DNA from: Agapetus fuscipes
Lineage: Eukaryota > Arthropoda > Insecta > Trichoptera > Glossosomatidae
Assembly (NCBI GenBank): GCA_951799405.1
Contig: OX637338.1
Coordinates: forward strand, 8,122,001-8,186,000
Length of the DNA: 64,000 nucleotides
Direction: 5' to 3'
Shown here: one piece after another, positions 50,366-61,791 of the stretch
How positions within the stretch are numbered: position 1 is the first letter of the stretch
Layout: every line of letters begins with the position of its first letter
Program-made: the position numbers and the translations under genes
Notes under the pieces: generated by a model
Databases searched by the model: none
What the model was told of the DNA's origin: nothing
The model's input: only the letters and a program-made list of their open reading frames with translations

Positions 50366-50900
50366 TGGGGTAAAGGTCTTAAAAATAAGTCATGCAAGAC
50401 TTGTTAAAAGGTTGAAAGATATTTGAAAGTCCCCGTTTTCAATTTATATGAGCTGACATGAAGTTTTTGCTGTGAATCACAGATAGAAAGATTTAAACCT
50501 AAAAAAAAAAGAAGAAGAAAATCTCATTCTGGAGTTGGTCCTCTTTGTCTTTATATACTACCTCAGGAGCAAAGAAAACTCTTCGTAATCTGTGAAAATA
50601 GTTATATTACACTCGCCAATGCTCCCTTTTCAGGAACCATAAGGCCAGAAGTTTAATTAAAGAAAATGTGTATTTTACAAGGGTATACTTTTGCCGATAC
50701 CACTCCAGTTTCAAGAAAATGTGATGTGGGTATTACAGCATTTTTCTGGAAGCTGGAAATAAGAACATGAATAAGTCTTCTTCCAGATACAACTAGACGT
50801 TGCATCGTCTCTAACAAAGCCGCTTCTTTGAAGAACTCCAGTTGCAATATTAATATTTTCCTTGCCTTCTTTATACTTATCAAGAAAAACCTTTTTTAAT
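50366..50900. other. Spacer, nothing recognised
   Basis: No gene or repeat family found. Confidence 0.4.
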
Positions 50901-51234
50901 GCAACGCAACTACGCAACTAAGCTACACATATAGTGTAACTTCTTGCCGCGTTATCCCCGAAGGGGTCGCATGTGGCGAGTTGAACCTTTTTATTTTTAG
51001 GGGTATGGGGGCCGGCCTTACGCCAACCGCTTCATTTGAAGTGGGGGTTTCCCAGCTCCCGAGAGGGCTGGTACTCATTTCTTGTGAAGGCTGAGTAAAC
51101 CTTGCCGATATTTTATTTCGGGGTTTAAAATAAACACCGAAACGGGAAATCATTTCGGACACCCTCGGTGGGATTCGAACCCGAGCTCACGGCATGGAAT
51201 GCAAGCACTCTACCAACTGAGCTATCGACCGGAC
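50901..51234 (-). repeat. R2 tRNA-derived SINE, full length
   Basis: Best R2 copy. The minus strand starts GTCCGGTCGATAGCTCAGTT with A box TAGCTCAGTTGG and B box GGTTCGAATCC. The conserved body follows, and the 3' end reads AGTTACACTATATGTGTAGC then TTAGTTGCGTAGTTGCG. About 330 bp. The head resembles an alanine-type tRNA in layout but continues into the SINE body. Confidence 0.92.
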
Positions 51235-51497
51235 AACATTAAAAAATATTCAGGTAGAAAGAATAAACTAAAAAACCGGTTTGTCATATATCAATTAATA
51301 TGAATAGTCTTTCCAATCGATTCCTGGAAATTCTTCACAACTTTTTTAGAACAGTTGCATGACCCATATTTCTTCAGATTTCTTGATTTTCGTTAGTGAA
51401 AGCATTCCTTGTAAAACACGTCTCTTTGCCAGTTTTTGATGATGCCTCTGTGAATAAAAAATACGTAACCATCATCATTATCATGTACCCTTAGTAC

Positions 51498-51714
51498 GAG
51501 TTGCAAAACTTGGGTAAAAGTAAAGTTTACGGAAAATATTAAAGAGTGATTTCTCTCAAAATCTGCCGTTTTTGTTTCTTACACTTTATGGTCTTAGTAA
51601 AAAGGTTACAGTGATGAAGAAAACCAAGTTCAAACAAACAAAAACGACAGATTTTGGGGGAAATCACTCTTTAATAATTGCCGTAAACTTTACATTACTC
51701 AAGTTTTGCAACTC
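51498..51714. mobile_element. Foldback element, GAGTTGCAAAACTTG ends
   Basis: 217-bp palindrome with arms of about 85 bp: GAGTTGCAAAACTTGGGTAA, GTAAAGTTTACGG, AAAGAGTGATTTCTC, ATCTGCCGTTTTTGTTT. The loop is about 45 bp. A split copy flanks the MITE at 14174. Confidence 0.88.
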
Positions 51715-52004
51715 TACTAAGAAAAATAGATATGATAATCTGTGACGAGTCTAGACCTCCTTGATAAACGTCTGCAAGCGATGTTTGTTTGACGCATTAC
51801 CCCTCCAGTTACTTACTTACATCATAGGACAATCTGCCATCTTTCCATCCAGTCATCATTCAAAGAGGACTCCCACTGCCTCCACTCCTGTGGTTTGTTG
51901 ATAATGCATTGTTTTTAATTGATAAATTGGAATTCAGAGTCCCTTGTAGTTAATTTGCAATACCAAAAGGCTGAGTTAGTGCATTAAATCTTTCTAAATC
52001 TACA

Positions 52005-52255
52005 TCTAAATTGCAAAAACATATTTCATTTGAGATTCATATGCATTCCCACAAGCAGACGCGTATATAATATTTCGCACGATAAGTTTGCGCTTACACA
52101 TGTCGCATGTGGACTTACAATGTAGAAATCCAATCTCAAATGAACATAAGCCCTGCAACTCTTGCTGACTGTCCCTGAAACAGGGATGACATTGGCAAAG
52201 TGAACCATCTTTTCACAGTATGGGTGGTCAGCCTCACACCAACCTACAAGTCAAG
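52005..52255 (-). repeat. R1 dispersed repeat
   Basis: Full-length reverse copy with CTACATCTAAATTGCAAAAA at the tail side and ACCAACCTACAAGTCAAGCA at the head side. A short duplication lies near GTATATAATATTTCGCACG. Confidence 0.85.
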
Positions 52256-52316
52256 CAATCTTTGTAGTAAATTATGTTTTTACAAATATGTAAGTCGTTT
52301 AGTATCAAAAGGCTTT

Positions 52317-52434
52317 GTCAACGACGTTAGCCATGTTGAAAGCACCGGTTCCCATAGATCACCGAAGTTAAGCAACATTGGGCGCGGTCAGTGCTTGGAT
52401 GGGTAACCGCTCAGGTACACCGCGTGTCGTTGGC
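52317..52434 (+). pseudogene. 5S-rRNA-like SINE head
   Basis: 118 nt closely matching insect 5S rRNA over its full length. The ends GTCAACGAC and GTCGTTGGC pair as helix I. CACCGAAGTTAAGCAACATT, GGGCGCGGTCAGTGCTTGGA and ACACCGCGTG are the conserved core, including the internal TFIIIA/A- and C-box regions. It continues directly into a tRNA-like module instead of a T-run terminator, so it is a SINE promoter head and not a functional 5S gene. Confidence 0.9.
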
Positions 52435-52760
52435 ATCTTGGACCGGTCCGTAGTCCGTAGTGGCAACGCTTCGGACTCGTAAATGGAAGGTTGTGGATTC
52501 AGATCCCGGCGGAGCACAAAAATATACCATTAATATTTCGAATGTGCTCTTCGCTGGGTTGAATAATTCATAAACCTTTACCAATGACCGGTCACCAAAA
52601 GGTCCATCCAGCCTTACAGCAACTGGGTCTTGCTTGAGTATTGGCGCTTTGTAGCGACGACCAAGCTCGTACACTTCTGCGGCACTACAAGTGTCATTGA
52701 CCCCTAGAGTCTTTAGAATCTAGGGAGTCTCCCGCACAGGATTTCGTAAAAAAAAAAAAA
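52317..52760 (+). repeat. Composite 5S/tRNA SINE, full-length tail-B copy
   Basis: The most complete copy in the window, about 444 bp. It holds the 5S head (52317-52434), a tRNA-like module (about 52440-52517, with GTAGTCCGTAGTGG and GGTTGTGGATTCAGATCCC at A/B-box spacing), a body shared by all copies (GCTCTTCGCTGGGTTGA, AGGTCCATCCAGCCTTACAG, GACGACCAAGCTCG), then tail B (CTTCTGCGGCACTACAAG, CTAGAGTCTTTAGAATCTAG) and a poly-A run at 52748-52760. Confidence 0.9.
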
Positions 52761-54109
52761 TGGCGATCTAAGTTTTTCCGAACATAAGATAAAGATATTG
52801 AATCCCAGGAAATGCAATTTTTTGTGTTTTCATATATTGACATATCTCATTAGATATAATCCTAGACTGCATTCCAACGACTTATATAGCAAATCCAATT
52901 CTCAACGATAAATTGTAAATCGTAGATTCCACGGAGGAGCGTTAATCTTGCGATATTGAACTAGCTGTAGCACCTACATATGTGAATTAATATTGACTTC
53001 CTTCTCCTTTTTCTGCTCAAGAAATGTGATCGCTCAATGATGTCTTAGGAATATTGGAAGATGTGGCAATAAAGCGAGTTGCTTATAAATAAATATCTTT
53101 TGTCTGGTTTTCTGAAAAGATATTAAATGCCAAGAAACTTAATAACTAAGGCCCGGTAAGTAGTATTGTTGATCGATGATTGTGGGAAAATAGGTTTCCG
53201 TTTAAAGAACAGTCACAATTTAATCAAGGTATATTATTTTAAAGTTTTTTATGTCTACTGGAGAGCTGATCTGCGTAACTCTACTGAAAAAGTGCAAGAC
53301 TTTAACCATTAAACTAAGACTACGACTTTTAGTCGATTGTTTTTTTTCAGAAAATTTATTTTTAAACATATTCAGGAAGAGTAATGAAATATATCAATCT
53401 ATTTTGGTTTTTCCAGAAACAATTATTTATTAATCATTGGCAAATGACAACTTATAGCTCAAGGTCAAAATAACCAAACAAGCGATGACATTTGTGTAAT
53501 TCAAATTTTCGGTAAATTTTCTAAAGTTGGTGCATTTACTGAGTGAACAAACAGTTTAAGTATAATTTTTTTTATTTTAAAAATTTCAAATGGAAAACAA
53601 AGTTTTAATTCACTTATTTATTTATTTCAAGTTAAAGTATTAATTAAAAATAACTTTTGTGAAACACTTAATTTTATTTTCACATAATCTATGTTTTTCA
53701 AAACAAGTTATTAATAATTATTTTTTTATCGTAAAATATAAAATTCACGATTTCCTGTCAAATCGGAAAAAGTATATTTTTTATCTTTTTATAGACATGA
53801 AAATGTGTTCTCTATTTTTGCAATTCAAGTTTTTCCTTTAATGTGCAGCGGAGACGCAATTTAAATAAAATGTTAGAAATTATGCAAATGGTTCTCCGTA
53901 AGCGTCTGTCAGGGGAAATAAGGGTCCAATTACACCACCCTGTTCATTCCATTCCAAAACAAAACAATTATTACATATAACCGGTTCCTGGCAGACGGAC
54001 ATGGGACTGATAAATAATATAAAAAGAAGATAAACTGTTCTTTGCAAAACATTGAAAAATAAATTCGCAAATCCTTAAAAGTAAAATGTGTTTTTGAGAT
54101 GTTTGTATA
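52761..54109. other. AT-rich region, no gene recognised
   Basis: Short open frames only. No repeat relation was found. Confidence 0.4.
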
Positions 54110-54350
54110 ATCTTTAATCTAAGTTGCAAAGATACATTACATTTAAATTTGATATAACATGCATTCTCACAAGCAGGCACGTATAAGTTCACGCTTACAC
54201 ATGCCGCATGCGGACTTACAACATAAAAATCCAATATCAAATGAACATAAGCCCTGCAACTCTTGCCGATCTTCCCTGAAGCACGCGTGACATTGGAAAA
54301 GTGAACCATTTTTTACCGTATAGATGGTCATCCTCATACTAACCTGTGAG
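54110..54350 (-). repeat. R1 dispersed repeat
   Basis: Reverse copy from TTTAATCTAAGTTGCAAAGA to CATACTAACCTGTGAGTCA. It retains ACACATGCCGCATGCGG. Confidence 0.85.
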
Positions 54351-54672
54351 TCACCGAACTATTTAATTATTGACTTTTCAACTCAACGCCTCATTGTAAA
54401 AATAAATGTATTAAATTAATAAAACTTACCCACACTTCTGTAAAACCTCATTATTAAATTTCAGTTAATTTGATGAAAACAAATTGCAATTGATTACTTT
54501 TGAAATATTAATAATAATAAAGCATTACGGTTAACGGAGAAGATGTAGAATTTCGCAACAAAAAAGGATGAATTTTAAAAATTAAGGCACTCAAAAGTTA
54601 TCTCGGAAGGATTTATAAAATAAGATAAAAGAAAAAACTATCTCGCACCATGGAAATAATACTAATAACTCA

Positions 54673-54930
54673 AACATCTAAATCTAAATCTAAGCTGCAA
54701 AGATTTGTATCATTTGAGATTCATATTAAATGCATTCCCACAAGCAGACATGCATAATTTCGCTCTTACACATGCCGCATGTGGACCTACAATATAAAAA
54801 ACTCAACTTTCAAATGAACATAAGCCCTGCAACTCTTGCCGACCTTCCCTGAAGCAGGGGTGACATTGGCAAAGTGAACCATTTTTTACAGTATGGGTGG
54901 TCAGCCGCATACCAACCTATCAGTCAAGGA
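54673..54930 (-). repeat. R1 dispersed repeat with TCTAAA tail
   Basis: Reverse copy with a clear hexamer tail (ACATCTAAATCTAAATCTAA) and full body to ACCAACCTATCAGTCAAGGA. Confidence 0.88.
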
Positions 54931-55679
54931 AACATCGTCTGAAAAATCAGATAATGTAAGTAAAATAATATTTTGTTCATTTTAAAAAAACTGTTATTTG
55001 AATCTCAGATAATGATTTGGTTTGAATGATGATACTCCATAACTAATACTTAACAAGTTACAATGATTGCCAACACGTGCCAGGCGATGGGAAAGACCAA
55101 ATCCGCCCCGAGCTGTCGAGCTATGGGAGATTATGACCGTTATTACCATCCCTTACAATTGTTGCTGATAGTATCACGCTGTAATTGATATCATCAGTGT
55201 CGCAGGCCTATATGAAGTATTTATTGACGAGATACAACTTCACTAATGCTACTAATTTCAAGTAATCAATTTGTTGTATTTGTCTTTATGGTAGAGCGTA
55301 TAGCACAGCCCAGCATAAAGTTAATTTAATTCTGAATTCTGATTTGTTGATCTATTCCTCATGTGTTTGAGCTCTTGTTTTCTATGAGGATAATTCGTGT
55401 ATCAAATTCAATGGTTTCCCAAGTGATTTTCTTTTTCCGTTTTTTTTCTGACCTAGGTTATGATACTGGAATGGTTTTCTTGTTTTATGAGACTGAGAAT
55501 AATATAGGGAGAAAAATAACTCAGTATGTTTCCACATATTATGGTGGTTAGATTCGAACAAAGGAATTGCAAATGAATGATACATTCGTAGTGAATGCCA
55601 TAAATGAATAAAAGTGATAGATCTGACTGAATCGAATACGGTATGCAAAAATACAATGCGAAGGGAATAAATAGGATTC
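54931..55679. other. Spacer, nothing recognised
   Basis: No gene or repeat recognised. 55040-55200 is somewhat less AT-rich. Confidence 0.4.
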
Positions 55680-55770
55680 CTGTGTATGCTTTTAAGAACG
55701 CAGTTGCCGGTAATCAATAACTTATTCATTGGGGGATATCCGGAGTTCCCTATAAGCCCCACTGCAATGC
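55680..55770 (-). pseudogene. Possible Harbinger transposase scrap (GNSGYP)
   Basis: The minus strand reads AVGLIGNSGYPPMNKLLITG. This resembles the LLGDSGYPLxxYLLTP block around the second catalytic Asp of HARBI1-like transposases, with Asp replaced by Asn. The sequence on either side does not extend the match convincingly. Confidence 0.4.
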
Positions 55771-55785
55771 AATAATATATTATAA

Positions 55786-55827
55786 TACAACACAGGCGTA
55801 TAATAATATATACGCCTGTGTTGTAGG
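55786..55827. repeat. Short palindrome
   Basis: ATACAACACAGGCGTATA and its inverse TATACGCCTGTGTTGTA are separated by a few A/T bases. It is next to the Harbinger-like scrap and may be a terminal remnant. Confidence 0.7.
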
Positions 55828-55837
55828 CAACATGCAC

Positions 55838-57639
55838 TGAATTTTGTACTACAATCGAGCTTTACTCAAAACTCAAAGTGAGAGCAATTTAAAATATGTT
55901 AAAATTAAATTTTGTTGAAGCGGTTATATACGAGTAGGTACAGTTAAAAATGTAATACTTTGTGCACCTGCTAGTTTTGTGGATGAGTGGTTTTACGTGA
56001 TGCTGCCAGCATCCAAGCATAATCGATTCTTATATTTGAATGAATAAACACTCGCGTTAACTTTTAAGCCAAGCACATGTCGCTAGAAAATATATTAAAA
56101 TTTGGAAAAATAGGATGGTTCAGTTGCAACCAAGGATGACCAAGCGGAGAGTGAGGAGACCATAGCTGATGTACAGGGACTGCAAAAAGAGACGGTTGAA
56201 CATGGCATCTGACAAAGAGGTCTGAAAAGGATCAAAAGAGGCTTTCATAAAGGAATTGATAGAGATGAGTTGATAAGTAGAAAGATGAATGAATGCTATG
56301 AATATTATCTTATTTGCCGATATGAATTGATGTCGTCCTCGCCACAGAATTAATGGACTGATGCGTGAATGGAAGGCTCTGCTAGAAAGATGAATGATAT
56401 CGTAATACCAACATGTCTAATATATTTATATTACATATTATATGGACATACTCGTATGGTTTTGATTTTTTTTGTGTATAAAATATTGGTTTATATTATA
56501 TTACATTACCTCTGTTTTATTACTTTTTTACATTACTTTTGTCAACAGTATAACTTTATGGTTTGGCACTGTCTGTTATCTTGGTTGTGTCTTTGTTTAA
56601 ATAAATAAATGAATGAACCAGATGAAAAACAAATAGATGAATGTATTATTACAAACATACGTATCTCAACATGTGTTCACGGAGACGGACTGAATGATTT
56701 ACGATTATTTAAATTGTGTGTAACTTTATTGTGGAATCAAAAGCAAGTTTAGTAAGTTTTGCGAACGGTGGTCGAGGTGTTCAACTTTCCCTGCCTTACG
56801 AATCAGCGAAGTGAAAATGACTAAAATTTCGCTGAAGCAACCAGAATAATAATTCTGCGAAAACTTAGACACCGCATGTTGTGTTCAATTCATGCGTTAT
56901 AATTCAGGTTTCACTTTAATTCATATTATTATGCTGTTATTGTACAAACACGAGTCAGAATTTTATGATAAAAGATTTAATAATTACTTCAAACCACGTG
57001 GGAATAATTGATGCTATGTTTAGGAGTGTAAAGAAACTTGATAATTCCCTTCAAATAATTTAATTTACACTTTCCAGGAAATTTATACCATCTGTTTAAC
57101 CTATTACTTAAAACTAATATTAAATTTAAACTCAATTCTCGATGTTCAAAGTAACGTAGCATTATTGAATAATTAATTATTTATACCTACTTGAAAATAT
57201 TTAGAGAGGAACGGTTTATGTTCAGCACGTTTGAATAAAAATTTGAGAGATTAATTTTGTAATTAAGTCAAAAGAATGTGTGACACGTGCATTAAAAACT
57301 TTTATTTGCAAAATAAAATAAATATGTGTTGAAATTGTATATACCTACATGATGATGCAAAAATATGCAAAAACGAAGAAGGATCAACAGATTTATGAAG
57401 AACTTTATTCTGACTAAAAGGGTCCGAAATTTGTCTTTGTAAAAAATTTAGTACACGTAAAAAAGTTGTTAAGGTCTTTAATATACGTAGTTATTGACCA
57501 CTTTGATTTTTACCTGATGTACCTACAGGTTTAAAAGACACGATCCAAAAAACACGAAATCGACCGTTTGTATGGTAAACTCACATTTAATTAATGCAGG
57601 AAGAATCGCGCAAAATAAATATACGTAGGTATAGCGCAG
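55838..57639. other. AT-rich region, no gene recognised
   Basis: No family found. A segment at 56110-56290 is less AT-rich and might be a decayed retroelement, but no motif supports that. Confidence 0.35.
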
Positions 57640-57785
57640 TAGGTACATTTGCGTAGATAACATTGCGTTAATACTAAAAAAATGCATAAACAGAAAACAT
57701 GTATTAAAGATACAGCAGCGCCTCTAGTGAGTGTTTTAGTTTTTATATTTATTTTGTAATACGCGAAGGCTGAGTATTTATACAA
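57640..57785. mobile_element. Small palindromic element, GCGCCTCTAGTGAGTG core
   Basis: ACATTGCGTTAATACTAAAA and an inverted TTGTAATACGCGAAGGCTGAG flank the core CAGCGCCTCTAGTGAGTGTT, with inverted GAAAACATGTATTAAAGATA-like inner arms. Confidence 0.6.
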
Positions 57786-58084
57786 ATTCCAGATTAAAAA
57801 GCCACCTAGTTAATTGTGGCTTACGGAACAATCTCAACAAAGAAACTTATTTAATCCGCAAGTTGAGCATTTAGCTTCGAGCAAATGGCAACAGAGGCAT
57901 TCGAGCACTGCCTCAATCTCATCAAATTATCCCGCGAAAATCTGATCAAAACAAAAATAAAATCCGGTAATGTTTTTAATATTGCGAATTTATTTTTTGG
58001 TGAGAAGCTTATATGGAGCTTTAATCTTTTCCCCGAGTTTGAAAAATCTTATTGAAGCTCAACCACAAAATTTGAATAAAAAAA

Positions 58085-58165
58085 TGTATACAAACTAAAA
58101 CTCCCACTATAACCGCTGTTTTCGTTTTAATATATTATGGTTGAGTTTAAACGTTACGTAGTGTA
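58085..58165. mobile_element. Partial small palindromic element
   Basis: Inverted ATGTATACAAACTAAAAC and GTTTTAATATATTATGG-like arms surround a core diverged to CCCACTATAACCGCTG. Weak family member. Confidence 0.4.
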
Positions 58166-58199
58166 CCTACCTACTTGTGATGTTGGGTTATTTTTCTCC

Positions 58200-58440
58200 C
58201 GAAACAGCAGCTGGTTGTCTCGCAGCTAAAGCGGCAGGATGACGTCATAAATCATTTCCGATTGCGGGGATTCCCGACCACCCCAATCCCGCCCCCTGCT
58301 TCCCGTTAGGGGACGGCTTGCAGTTCTGCGGTTAGATGCAGCACCAACCGAAGCGAAGTGCAATCGAGCCGTGCGTAAGCCTGTTGGGCTACAAGCTATG
58401 GGCTTTATTTGGCGAGCGGTGCAAAACATTGATCGGAAAT
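58200..58440. promoter_or_regulatory. GC-rich patch with a CRE-like site
   Basis: A GC-rich island of about 240 bp in strongly AT-rich surroundings. It contains TGACGTCA (about 58239), the canonical CRE/ATF palindrome, and GGGGCGGG-like words on the minus strand (CCCGCCCCC). It could be a promoter or enhancer, but no adjoining coding exon was found. Confidence 0.35.
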
Positions 58441-58738
58441 ATTCGCTTGTTTAAATGTTATCTTAAAAGCTCTTTTTCTAGGAAGAGCTTTTTCGTATTT
58501 CAAGTTTCAAAGTGAGCTGATTGTTTATATAACGTCATAACTGTTACGTACAATGTTTTTGTTGACAAAACACAAATATAAACAAATGAGAATAGAACAA
58601 TCAACAGAGGAAAAAAAATACAAAAAATCATCTCAAATTAAGATCTGTATCTAGTATCGCCTTCATGTACCTAAGTAGGATTTTTTTCATGTAGAAGATT
58701 TTCAGCGTTCAGTTTCTTCATGTTGAAGAAAGGTTTTT

Positions 58739-59100
58739 TCTTGGCCTATAGGTTGGTATGAAGCTGATCACGTATACTGTAAACATAGGTTCACTTTTGC
58801 CGACACCACCACTGTTTTGAGGATATGCGGCAATAGTTATATAGTTTATAATAAATAATAATATTAGGATGATTTATTTGGTGAGCGCTGTTTTTGTGTG
58901 TATCACACCTCAAGAGCCCTCTGCGAGCTTGGTCGTCGCTGTAGAAAGCGCCAATTCTCAAGCAAGACCCAGTTGTTGTAAGGTTTTATGTTTATGTTCA
59001 TTTGAGGCTTGGGTTTTCTTTTGTAAGTACCTACAGACAAAGTTACATGTGTCTGGTCGTAAATGTGATTCCTAAATGTACACTGTCTTTGTAACTTAAA
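58739..59100 (+). repeat. R1 copy interrupted by SINE fragment
   Basis: R1 head from GGCCTATAGGTTGGTATGAA. The element breaks after GCGGCAATAGTTATATAG and resumes at TTTATGTTCATTTGAGGCTT, ending TTGTAACTTAAATTTAAG. It is more diverged than other copies. Confidence 0.75.
58866..58985 (-). repeat. 5S/tRNA-SINE 3' module (tail A), 5'-truncated
   Basis: GGATGATTTATTTGGTGAGC to GACCCAGTTGTTGTAAGG, with a TAATAATATT tail at its left side, inserted in R1. Nearly identical to the copies at 4428 and 15135, so young. Confidence 0.85.
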
Positions 59101-59763
59101 TTTAAGTTTACATTAATCTAAAACAAGATTTTTTTAATTTTACGTTCGTGTTAACATACGTATTTTTTGTTTTGTTTAACGGGTTAGAAATCACATTTTA
59201 AATTAAATATTAGAGACCAAATTAAAAACTTATTCACTTTTTTGCCTCACAAAAGTTTAATCGCTTTGGGATCCGGTGTACGTTTTTTTTTTAACATTTA
59301 TTTCAAAGACAAGTATTTTATGTTGTGTTTGTCTCATATTTAAGGGGCTTAATGGTGCAAGAATACATTTTTTTCCTGTTTTTCCTACCACGACAGAAAC
59401 ATCCCCCGAACGCTTGGGACCACATACGAGGGAAAAAGGGAATGAGAAAGTAGGTCACACATTCGGTAAGAGGTCTAATAAGTTGTATTGAAAACACAGG
59501 GGTATTTACATTTTAATTGGCTGCGTTACAAATACATTGAAATGATAAGGGAAAATTGAATTTTGAACGATTGTGTTTATGAGAGAACGATTTAACTCTT
59601 ATACATATTCAGTTTCGCAGGAACTCAATTTAATTTTCAGTGTAAATTTTGCAATGATAACAGTTTCATATCTTCGTTTTATGTAAACAAACGTGGAAGC
59701 TATTCGTACGAACACTTAAAGACAAAATTTTGATGATCTCATTTGTCTTTGTCGTTTTTGACC
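59101..59763. other. Spacer, nothing recognised
   Basis: No gene or repeat recognised. 59385-59460 is less AT-rich. Confidence 0.4.
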
Positions 59764-60020
59764 TAAATCTAAATCTAAATCTAAGCTGCAAAGATATGTA
59801 TCATTTGAGATTCATATTAAATGCATTCCCACAAGCAGACATGCATAATTTCGCGCTTACACATGCTGCATGTGGACCTACAATATAAAAACCCCAATTT
59901 CAAATGAACATAAGCCCTGCAACTCGTGCCGACCTTCCCTGAAGCAGGGGTGACATTGGCAAAGTGAACCATTTTTACAGTATGGGTGGTCAGCCGCATA
60001 CCAACCTATCAGTCAAGGAG
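59764..60020 (-). repeat. R1 dispersed repeat with TCTAAA tail
   Basis: Full-length reverse copy beginning TAAATCTAAATCTAAATC and ending ACCAACCTATCAGTCAAGGA. Very close to the 54673 copy. Confidence 0.9.
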
Positions 60021-60535
60021 TGATGAACAATGAATACATATTATTAACAATGTTTTACGGTTGATTAACAATTATGAACTACATATTATATAATGGTTAA
60101 TTTTTTATGGTTAACAAACAATTATAACCTATAATAAACATTTTTTTATGACATGTTTTATATGTTTTTAATGATAGGTATATTTACAGGTATTTCAGTT
60201 GTGATTAATTTTAGGGAACTTCTGCAAAAACCCTACTTTAATTTTTGACTCTGAATATTAACAAGATAATTTTACCATCTCGTATTGCATTGTACAAACA
60301 ACTACATCCTTTAGAATATTTTTACATTCATACTCTGTAGTTTTACATGTGTATGTATACAAATGTGTTTTCACAGATGAATAAAATATTTTTATCATTT
60401 TTATTTGAACCAGTTATGAGTCGCTTGCAGTCGATAAAAGACATTGTATGTATTACTTCGTTATCATTTCACATGGGGAGAGAGGTTAGTGAGCGATAGA
60501 AAAGCCCGTGACGTAGAGGGAAATTCATCAGGTTT
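60021..60535. other. AT-rich spacer
   Basis: No gene or repeat recognised. Confidence 0.4.
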
Positions 60536-60740
60536 CAAAGGGATGCCCGTTTGGTATGGGGATTCCCGTTTGGCAGAATACTTGTTTAGTATGGTGATGC
60601 CCATTTGGTATGGGGATGCCCGTTTGGTATAGGGATGCCCGTTGGGTAGAAATCTTGTTTGGTATGGTGATTTCCATTTGGTATGGTATACCCGTTTGGT
60701 ATGGGGTTGCCCGTTTTCTAGATTACTTATTTGATATGAG
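60536..60740. repeat. Degenerate GGTATGGGGATGCCCGTTT repeats
   Basis: About nine imperfect 18-20-bp units (GGTATGGGGATGCCCGTTT and variants), with longer interruptions containing AGAATACTTGTTT or AGAAATCTTGTTT. The words relate to the 57-bp array at 61073, so both are probably one older array. Confidence 0.75.
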
Positions 60741-60806
60741 GGTGATCGTTAGAGTTAGGAATTACAATTTTGTGTAGTAAACTTTAAAATGTAAAGATGC
60801 TGCAGT

Positions 60807-60955
60807 TTGTTGGCGCTATAGCCAAGCGGGTTATGACGATAATTACGACTAAGCGTATTTGAAATAAAATAACGCTGTTTCTATTCCCGTCAGGTTCCTT
60901 GACGATGTCTTTGATCTAGATTTAACATTGGGTAGTTATAAATAATTAATTGATT
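60807..60955 (+). repeat. R3 tRNA-derived SINE, diverged
   Basis: GGCGCTATAGCCAAGCGGGT starts a tRNA-like head with a weakened B box (TGTTTCTATTCCCGTCAGG), followed by AACATTGGGTAGTTATAAAT. It lies between the two halves of the GGTATGGGGATG repeat region. Confidence 0.7.
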
Positions 60956-61072
60956 AAAAAAATAACAATTATGTTGATGATAAATAGTTTGATGCTTTGC
61001 CTTCCTATTCACAAATTTATGAAAAAAACGCGTTTCGGATAGGGATGCTATTTTGATATGGCGATGCCCATT

Positions 61073-61414
61073 AGGTATGTGGATACCCATTGGGTGTAGA
61101 AAACCGCGTTTGGAACGGTAATGCCCATTAGATATATGGGTGCCCATTGGATGTAGAAAATTGCGTTTAGAACGGGAATGCCCATTAGGTATGTAGATAC
61201 CAATTGGGTGTAGAAAATCGCGTTTAGAACGGGAATGTCCATTAGGTATGTAGATACCAATTGGGTGTAGAAAATCGCGTTTAGAACGGGAATGTCCATT
61301 AGGTATGTGGATGCCAATTAGGTGTAGAAAATCGCGTTTGGAACGAGAATGACCATTAGGTATGTGGATGCCCAATGGATGGTCGAAAATTGTGTTGGGA
61401 ACGGGAATGCCCAT
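61073..61414. repeat. 57-bp minisatellite, about six units
   Basis: Units of 57 bp (GGTATGTAGATACCAATTGG, then GTGTAGAAAATCGCGTTTAG, AACGGGAATGTCCATTA) are moderately diverged, the two central ones nearly identical. 57 is divisible by 3, so two minus-strand frames stay open (19-residue repeats such as VSTYLMDIPVLNAIFYTQL). Degenerate half-units flank it to about 61040 and 61470. No sign that it is a gene. Confidence 0.88.
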
Positions 61415-61791
61415 TGGATGTAGAAAATTGTGCTTAGAACGGAAAAGCCTATTTGGTATGAGTATGTCCGCGAGGTCTGGCCTGTTTCAACCACCCCCAT
61501 CATCAGGCACCGTTTCATATCGCGGAATAGTTGGCTTGCAAACCGACAGGGCTTGCGAAAACACGAAGCTTCATAAATAATGAAATAGAGAGGGCTTTAT
61601 GCAGCGGTTATTGTTAAACAGCAATACAATTATTGTTGTGTAAAGTTGTGCAGTGCCCCAAGGATCAAAAACATGTCACTTTTTCAACCATAACGCGAGC
61701 TGAAAATTTTACGGAAAATAAACGAAGTAGAAGTGAGCGTATTAGTTGACATGTATTTTTTGTGAAGTTGAATTTGAACGTGAAGTTCTAC

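Noticed and set aside
51160..51234. Genuine tRNA genes at the R2 heads
   Set aside because: The A and B boxes are good, but every copy continues into the same SINE body, so these are SINE heads.
52317..52434. Functional 5S rRNA gene
   Set aside because: It is followed directly by a tRNA-like module and SINE body, with no T-run terminator, and other copies share the junction.
55382..55837. 151-codon minus-strand frame as a gene
   Set aside because: Only a short GNSGYP block recalls Harbinger transposase. The rest looks random and hydrophobic, and a palindrome lies within it.
56110..56290. Decayed retroelement coding end
   Set aside because: Base composition is suggestive, but no reading frame or motif could be supported.
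60890..61414. 174-codon minus-strand frame as a gene
   Set aside because: It is the reverse strand of a 57-bp minisatellite, and a second overlapping frame is equally open.
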